From: Verrucomicrobiales bacterium
GTDB lineage: Bacteria > Verrucomicrobiota > Verrucomicrobiia > Limisphaerales > J093
Length of the DNA: 9,327 nucleotides
Direction of reading: 5' to 3'
Assembly (NCBI GenBank): GCA_024233305.1
Contig: JACKPV010000055.1
Location: 1 to 9,327, forward strand
Translations under genes and position numbers: made by a program
In this document: piece after piece, positions 6,047-9,327 of the stretch
How the letters are laid out: each line of letters opens with the position of its first letter
Numbering within the stretch: position 1 is the first letter of the stretch
Notes under the pieces: generated by a model
Database searches by the model: none
What the model was told of the DNA's origin: nothing
What the model saw: only the letters and a program-made list of their open reading frames with translations

Positions 6047-6901
6047 ATGAAGACATCAATGGGAACGGCACGACGGATACGTTGGAACTGTGCGGCGCTG
6101 TTTGGTGCGGCGCTCCTACTCTCGGCCCCGATCCACGCCTACTGGGCGCTGGATGTTTCCAGTCAATGGACCGGGAGTTCGGCAACGACCCCGGGTTCGG
6201 GCAACACCAGCCAGGGCGGTGGATTCTACAGCTGGTATTTCTACGGCTCGTGGTCTGGTTCGGCGTACATCTCGAGCAATGCGGTCAACGTGGATGTTTC
6301 CGCTGAGACCTATGCGAGCACGTCGTTTTACCGATGCAGCGTCACCAACCTCGTTGCGTACAGCGGCGCTGGCGGCTATGCGTACGCGTATTGGCGTTGG
6401 TATGGGACACCCGGAGCCTCCACGGCCATCAACGCCCACATGCGGATCGATATTGACGGATATACGGAGACCTACGGGAGTGTCAGCGCTTCCCAAGGAG
6501 GCTCGGCCTCAACGACATCCTATGGGCAGAGCAACAATTCGAATCAGGCGTGGCACGGAAATGGGAGCCAGTACGCGTACGGGTATGCGAGTGCCTGGGG
6601 GACGGCCAGTGCCTGGAGCCAGGGCAACGCCACGTTGAACGGCTCCGGCGCGACCTGGAGCGGCAACAACGTCTCCCACGGAGTCGGCTATTACGGTGCC
6701 TACGGCTATTTCACCGTGTGGATGGATAGTTGGTACTACGGTCCTACAGGTCTACCGTTCATGTACGCGTACGCGAGCGGGAATGTGACTACGCGTTCCA
6801 CCTCAAACAGCTACAGTCCGCCCGGCGGGAATTTGAACATGGGTGGTTCCGACGCGTGGGCCTACGCTGATGGCGTGTCGTGGGTCTCCCTCAGTTGGTA
6901 G
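6047..6901 (+). CDS. Exported Tyr/Trp/Gly/Ser-rich protein, unknown family
   Basis: A 284-residue protein I do not recognise. Residues 1-31 form a Sec signal peptide: positive n-region with Arg9, Arg10 and Arg12, hydrophobic core about 16-27, cleavage after IHA (29-31). By hand count the 253-residue mature part has 43 Ser, 38 Gly, 28 Tyr and 15 Trp, only 4 Arg, 9 acidic residues, one Cys (97) and no Lys. Short alternating aromatic/small motifs recur: YAYAYWRWYG at 111-120, YAYGYASAWG at 176-185, YYGAYGYF at 215-222 and MYAYASG at 239-245. These would favour beta strands. No PEP-CTERM, LPxTG or transmembrane anchor is present at the C-terminus, which ends in VSLSW. An alternative start at 6059 would shorten the n-region by four residues. 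The gene sits between a gene-poor stretch and a strong hairpin, so it is probably monocistronic. A surface, matrix or structural role is a guess from composition only. Confidence 0.8.
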   Translation: MKTSMGTARRIRWNCAALFGAALLLSAPIHAYWALDVSSQWTGSSATTPGSGNTSQGGGFYSWYFYGSWSGSAYISSNAVNVDVSAETYASTSFYRCSVTNLVAYSGAGGYAYAYWRWYGTPGASTAINAHMRIDIDGYTETYGSVSASQGGSASTTSYGQSNNSNQAWHGNGSQYAYGYASAWGTASAWSQGNATLNGSGATWSGNNVSHGVGYYGAYGYFTVWMDSWYYGPTGLPFMYAYASGNVTTRSTSNSYSPPGGNLNMGGSDAWAYADGVSWVSLSW

Positions 6902-6931
6902 TCCGCGTTCCGAGGAAACCAGCAAGGTGCG

Positions 6932-6967
6932 GAGAGCCTGCCCGGGATTCTGCCCGGGCGGGCTCTC
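6932..6967 (+). terminator. Strong stem-loop downstream of the 6047 gene
   Basis: A 15-base-pair stem (6932-6946 with 6953-6967) contains a single G-U pair and encloses the 6-base loop ATTCTG. It begins 31 bases after the stop codon at 6901. There is no T-run after the stem (TCCCGCG follows), so it is not a canonical intrinsic terminator, but its stability and placement suit transcript termination or 3'-end protection. It separates the 6047 gene from the two genes downstream. Confidence 0.6.
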
Positions 6968-7119
6968 TCCCGCGAAACAGCCGCGAGCAGCAAATCATGG
7001 TGAGGCTCAGATTCCAACCACGGGGCGCCGGATGGCGTTTCTCGCCCGCAGCATTGCCTTCGGGTTGCCGCAAAATGCGGGTGCCAGCCGCATCTTCCCG
7101 AGAAGGGGACCCTGGCGAA

Positions 7120-7395
7120 ATGGTCATGTTTCCGTCGCGGCTTCGCATCCTGGCTCTGGGTATGGGATTAATGGCTGCCTTGGCTGGAGATCCGCCCCCG
7201 GCTGCCGGCGATGGCGGCAGCGCGTTACTTGAGGATACGGGAGGGCGGGCTGAGGCCATTGCCCGGGATCATGTCGCGGGGAATGTGCGCCCGTCGCTCG
7301 AGATGAAGGAGTGTGTGGACTTCCTGCTTACCCCGGCGCTGCTCATCCAGCAGTCGTTGTCGGAGGGCGTGATTCCCATTTATCCGACGGAGTAA
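7120..7395 (+). CDS. Small exported protein, unknown function
   Basis: A 91-residue protein of no family I recognise. The N-terminus looks like a Sec signal peptide: Arg7 and Arg9, hydrophobic core ILALGMGLMAALAG at 10-23, likely cleavage near residue 22 or 23. The mature part is about 68 residues, starts with a flexible Pro/Gly/Ala stretch, and has a single Cys (65). The frame is open upstream to 6880, but starting earlier would bury the signal peptide behind 40 or more Arg-rich residues. ATG 7120 (or 7126) is therefore preferred, with a weak GAAGGGG 11 bases before it. It ends 23 bases before the next exported-protein gene on the same strand, suggesting an operon. A remnant or spurious frame remains possible given the short length. 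Confidence 0.5.
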   Translation: MVMFPSRLRILALGMGLMAALAGDPPPAAGDGGSALLEDTGGRAEAIARDHVAGNVRPSLEMKECVDFLLTPALLIQQSLSEGVIPIYPTE

Positions 7396-7418
7396 CCACG
7401 GATCCCGGGCAAGCACCT

Positions 7419-9143
7419 ATGCTCGTCGCGAACAGAGGCCGGAGTTCGGTTGCCGTCCCTACTGCCCTGCTGGCGTCCGTGGCGCTGCTAACCGTGGCGC
7501 AGGCGATGCCTCCCGACCGGGGCGCCGGGGGGGTTCAGGCCGATGCTGTGATCCGTTTGGAACCGGCATTCGCGTTCGGACCGGTGACCTTGTTCGCGCG
7601 GTACTGGGTCGCGACGAACTACTACCATCTGGGTGTGGTGTGGGCCGAGCCTCACGGGACGGGGCTGTGGTTCCCGCTCTACCCGCCGACCCTCGTGATC
7701 GGAAGCGACGACGGGCAGTTCGTGATCTCGCACGGTATCTACCCGGCCCACAACGCGGAGTACTCGAAGCCCGTGGGCGAACCGGGGCCGTTCCGGAGTT
7801 TTTTCGGCGCCTATCCCGTCGGCGAGGCACGCTATGCGGATCGGGAAGCGCGCTTGACGCGGCTGTTCGCAGCCGCCATGGCGGATTTCCCTGCGGGAAG
7901 AACCACCAACGAGTTCGCGGGATTTGCAGACGCGGTAGCTGGAAAAGCGTCTCCGGAGCGGGTGCGCCTGTGCGCAAGCGATGGCCGTGTGGAATGGGTG
8001 GAGTTCCTTGATGCCGAGGATGGGGTGCGAAAGCGCTTGGACTACGAGTGGGTCACCCGCGGTGGGCGAACCGTGCTGGGGCACCAATTTGTCTCGCTCG
8101 CCGAGGAAAAGGTATTGGTGGAACTGCCCGGGGAGGGGGTTCGCATTACGCTGGACGACGAGGCGTTTGCCTATGACCAGCTGCAGGTTGTGCATCGTTC
8201 GGGTGGCCGGAAAGGCGCGGTCCACTATGAACCCGTAGCGCTGGGAGGCAGCGTCGTATCTCTGCCGTTCCACGCGGAAATCCTCGGCGCTACCAACAAC
8301 ACTCCGCTTCGTTCGGTGACACTGACCAATTACCAGCGGACGAATTTCGACAGTGAAGCGGCGAGGAGCGCGGCGGTGGCCTTCGCGGGGTTCAGCCCCG
8401 AACTCACCGGCTACCGACGTCTGCTCGAGAAGTACTGGCAGCAGTCGGCGCAACACGTGCTGCCGGATGATGTTGCCGAGCTGCGACGACTTCGCAGTCA
8501 CTTCGAGGCGGAGGGCGGAGGGCATCGGTCGTCTCTTGGCGAGGATCTGCGGCGACTCAACGTGCTCATGGAGATCAATCGTCTCCTGGGGGACGTCCGG
8601 GAACTGGACCGGTGGTACGAGGCGTATCTTGCCAGGCTCGTGGCGGAGGGGCTGTTTGAGACGGTGCTGGTGGGTGGAGGGGGTGTTATCGAGACGGCCA
8701 TGCTTTGGGGGCGGACCGAGGAGGCCACGAGTCTGCTCCACCGCTGGGCTGACGTCGCCCGCGGGATTCCGACTCTGGCGGTCGTCAAGAAGTACCTGGC
8801 CAGGGAACTGCTTCGAGGCCAGTTCTGGCCGGCGATCCGCGTCATTGAGCGGCTGGCGGAGAATCCGGTATGCGCGGACGGCGATCTGTTCGAGCTGGCT
8901 TGCATGAAATGCGTTGGGTGGAATGGCTTGGTCCTCATGTTGCGAGACCGGCGGGAACTGCATGACCTCCCGCGCACCAGCCAGTCAGCCTGGGTACTCT
9001 CCTCGGTCACTCTTCAGGAGGCTGAGGCCCGTCTCATGGACAGTGTGGCCGCAGCGCGGTCCATCGGCGAGCGGTTGGTGGAGATGACTCCGGTGCAGCG
9101 GTCCTGGAAGGCCCAACTCGACTCGATAGGCGGACTTCCGTGA
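7419..9143 (+). CDS. Large exported protein with helical C-terminal half, unknown function
   Basis: A 574-residue protein I do not recognise. Residues 1-29 form a Sec signal peptide with hydrophobic core about 11-28 and cleavage after AQA. Residues about 40-310 look beta-rich, with aromatic patches such as FARYWVATNYYHLGVVW (59-75) and LWFPLYPPTLVIG (83-95). Residues about 315-574 look helical and include helix pairs of TPR-like character around 376-408 (RRLNVLMEINRLLGDVRELD), 431-447 and 464-482. I see no catalytic motif, lipobox, membrane anchor or PEP-CTERM tail. Cysteines are few: 185, 485, 495 and 498. Start is the ATG at 7419 because it puts the signal peptide at the N-terminus; the frame is open 36 codons further up. 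A long open frame lies antisense but lacks any feature of a real protein. It is probably cotranscribed with the small exported protein upstream. Confidence 0.8.
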   Translation: MLVANRGRSSVAVPTALLASVALLTVAQAMPPDRGAGGVQADAVIRLEPAFAFGPVTLFARYWVATNYYHLGVVWAEPHGTGLWFPLYPPTLVIGSDDGQFVISHGIYPAHNAEYSKPVGEPGPFRSFFGAYPVGEARYADREARLTRLFAAAMADFPAGRTTNEFAGFADAVAGKASPERVRLCASDGRVEWVEFLDAEDGVRKRLDYEWVTRGGRTVLGHQFVSLAEEKVLVELPGEGVRITLDDEAFAYDQLQVVHRSGGRKGAVHYEPVALGGSVVSLPFHAEILGATNNTPLRSVTLTNYQRTNFDSEAARSAAVAFAGFSPELTGYRRLLEKYWQQSAQHVLPDDVAELRRLRSHFEAEGGGHRSSLGEDLRRLNVLMEINRLLGDVRELDRWYEAYLARLVAEGLFETVLVGGGGVIETAMLWGRTEEATSLLHRWADVARGIPTLAVVKKYLARELLRGQFWPAIRVIERLAENPVCADGDLFELACMKCVGWNGLVLMLRDRRELHDLPRTSQSAWVLSSVTLQEAEARLMDSVAAARSIGERLVEMTPVQRSWKAQLDSIGGLP

Positions 9144-9153
9144 CGATAGGTGA

Positions 9154-9187
9154 GCCGACGAGTGCCTGAAACGGCACGGCAATCGGC
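9154..9187 (+). terminator. Terminator-like two-part stem-loop after the last gene
   Basis: Beginning 10 bases after the stop codon at 9143, GCCGA (9154-9158) pairs with TCGGC (9183-9187). Inside it GTGCC (9162-9166) pairs with GGCAC (9173-9177) around the loop TGAAAC, with small internal loops between the stems. No T-run follows, as for the hairpin at 6932, so termination is plausible but unproven. The remaining bases to the window end show no supported gene. Confidence 0.35.
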
Positions 9188-9327
9188 AGCCTGATCGGGC
9201 CTGAAAGCACCAAGTCGCGGTCCCGGCCGCCAGATCTCGTGGCGCAGCGGACATGTTGGGTCGCGGGGGCCAACCATTGTGCCATGGTGGGCGGGCTCCG
9301 CCATCCATCCGCGGGGCCTGTTCTGGC

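Noticed and set aside
7488..8963. Minus-strand open frame of 491 codons opposite the large exported protein
   Set aside because: The plus-strand frame has a signal peptide and sensible domain composition; the antisense frame is rich in Arg, His, Gln and Pro with no recognisable motif.
9014..9304. Minus-strand frames at the right edge overlapping the end of the large exported gene
   Set aside because: They overlap its coding region by more than 100 bases and show no protein features.

Overview
The window is GC-rich bacterial DNA and holds seven supported protein genes in three blocks. The gene content suggests a member of the Planctomycetota-Verrucomicrobiota-Chlamydiota group, most likely a verrucomicrobial or planctomycetal relative with at least some anaerobic metabolism. 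This placement is inferred from a DUF5069 protein, a Tat-exported ADP-ribosylglycohydrolase-fold enzyme, NfnAB-type flavoproteins and mostly weak Shine-Dalgarno sites. No ribosomal RNA or other taxonomic marker is present, so it stays an inference.

Block 1 (minus strand, 30-2426): a kinase very like methylthioribose kinase (MtnK) is followed 15 bases later by an ADP-ribosylglycohydrolase-family protein with a textbook twin-arginine signal. They look like a two-gene operon. A 302-base divergent intergenic region (2427-2728) separates it from block 2.

Block 2 (plus strand, 2729-5467): nfnA and nfnB overlap by ATGA. They encode the two subunits of an NADH-dependent reduced ferredoxin:NADP+ oxidoreductase (or the closely related SudAB sulfide dehydrogenase). 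A DUF5069 gene follows 7 bases after nfnB. Cofactor motifs are intact in both Nfn subunits.

A gene-poor stretch (5468-6046) carries several hairpins and one promoter-like element whose -35 and -10 boxes lie on the two arms of a perfect 8-base inverted repeat.

Block 3 (plus strand, 6047-9143) encodes three exported proteins of unknown function. The first is a Tyr/Trp/Gly/Ser-rich protein with no lysine after its signal peptide, followed by a strong hairpin. Next come a 91-residue exported protein and, 23 bases later, a 574-residue exported protein with a probable beta-rich N-terminal half and helical C-terminal half. This block is the least explained part of the window. The last ~180 bases hold no gene I can support, only a terminator-like stem-loop just after the final stop codon.
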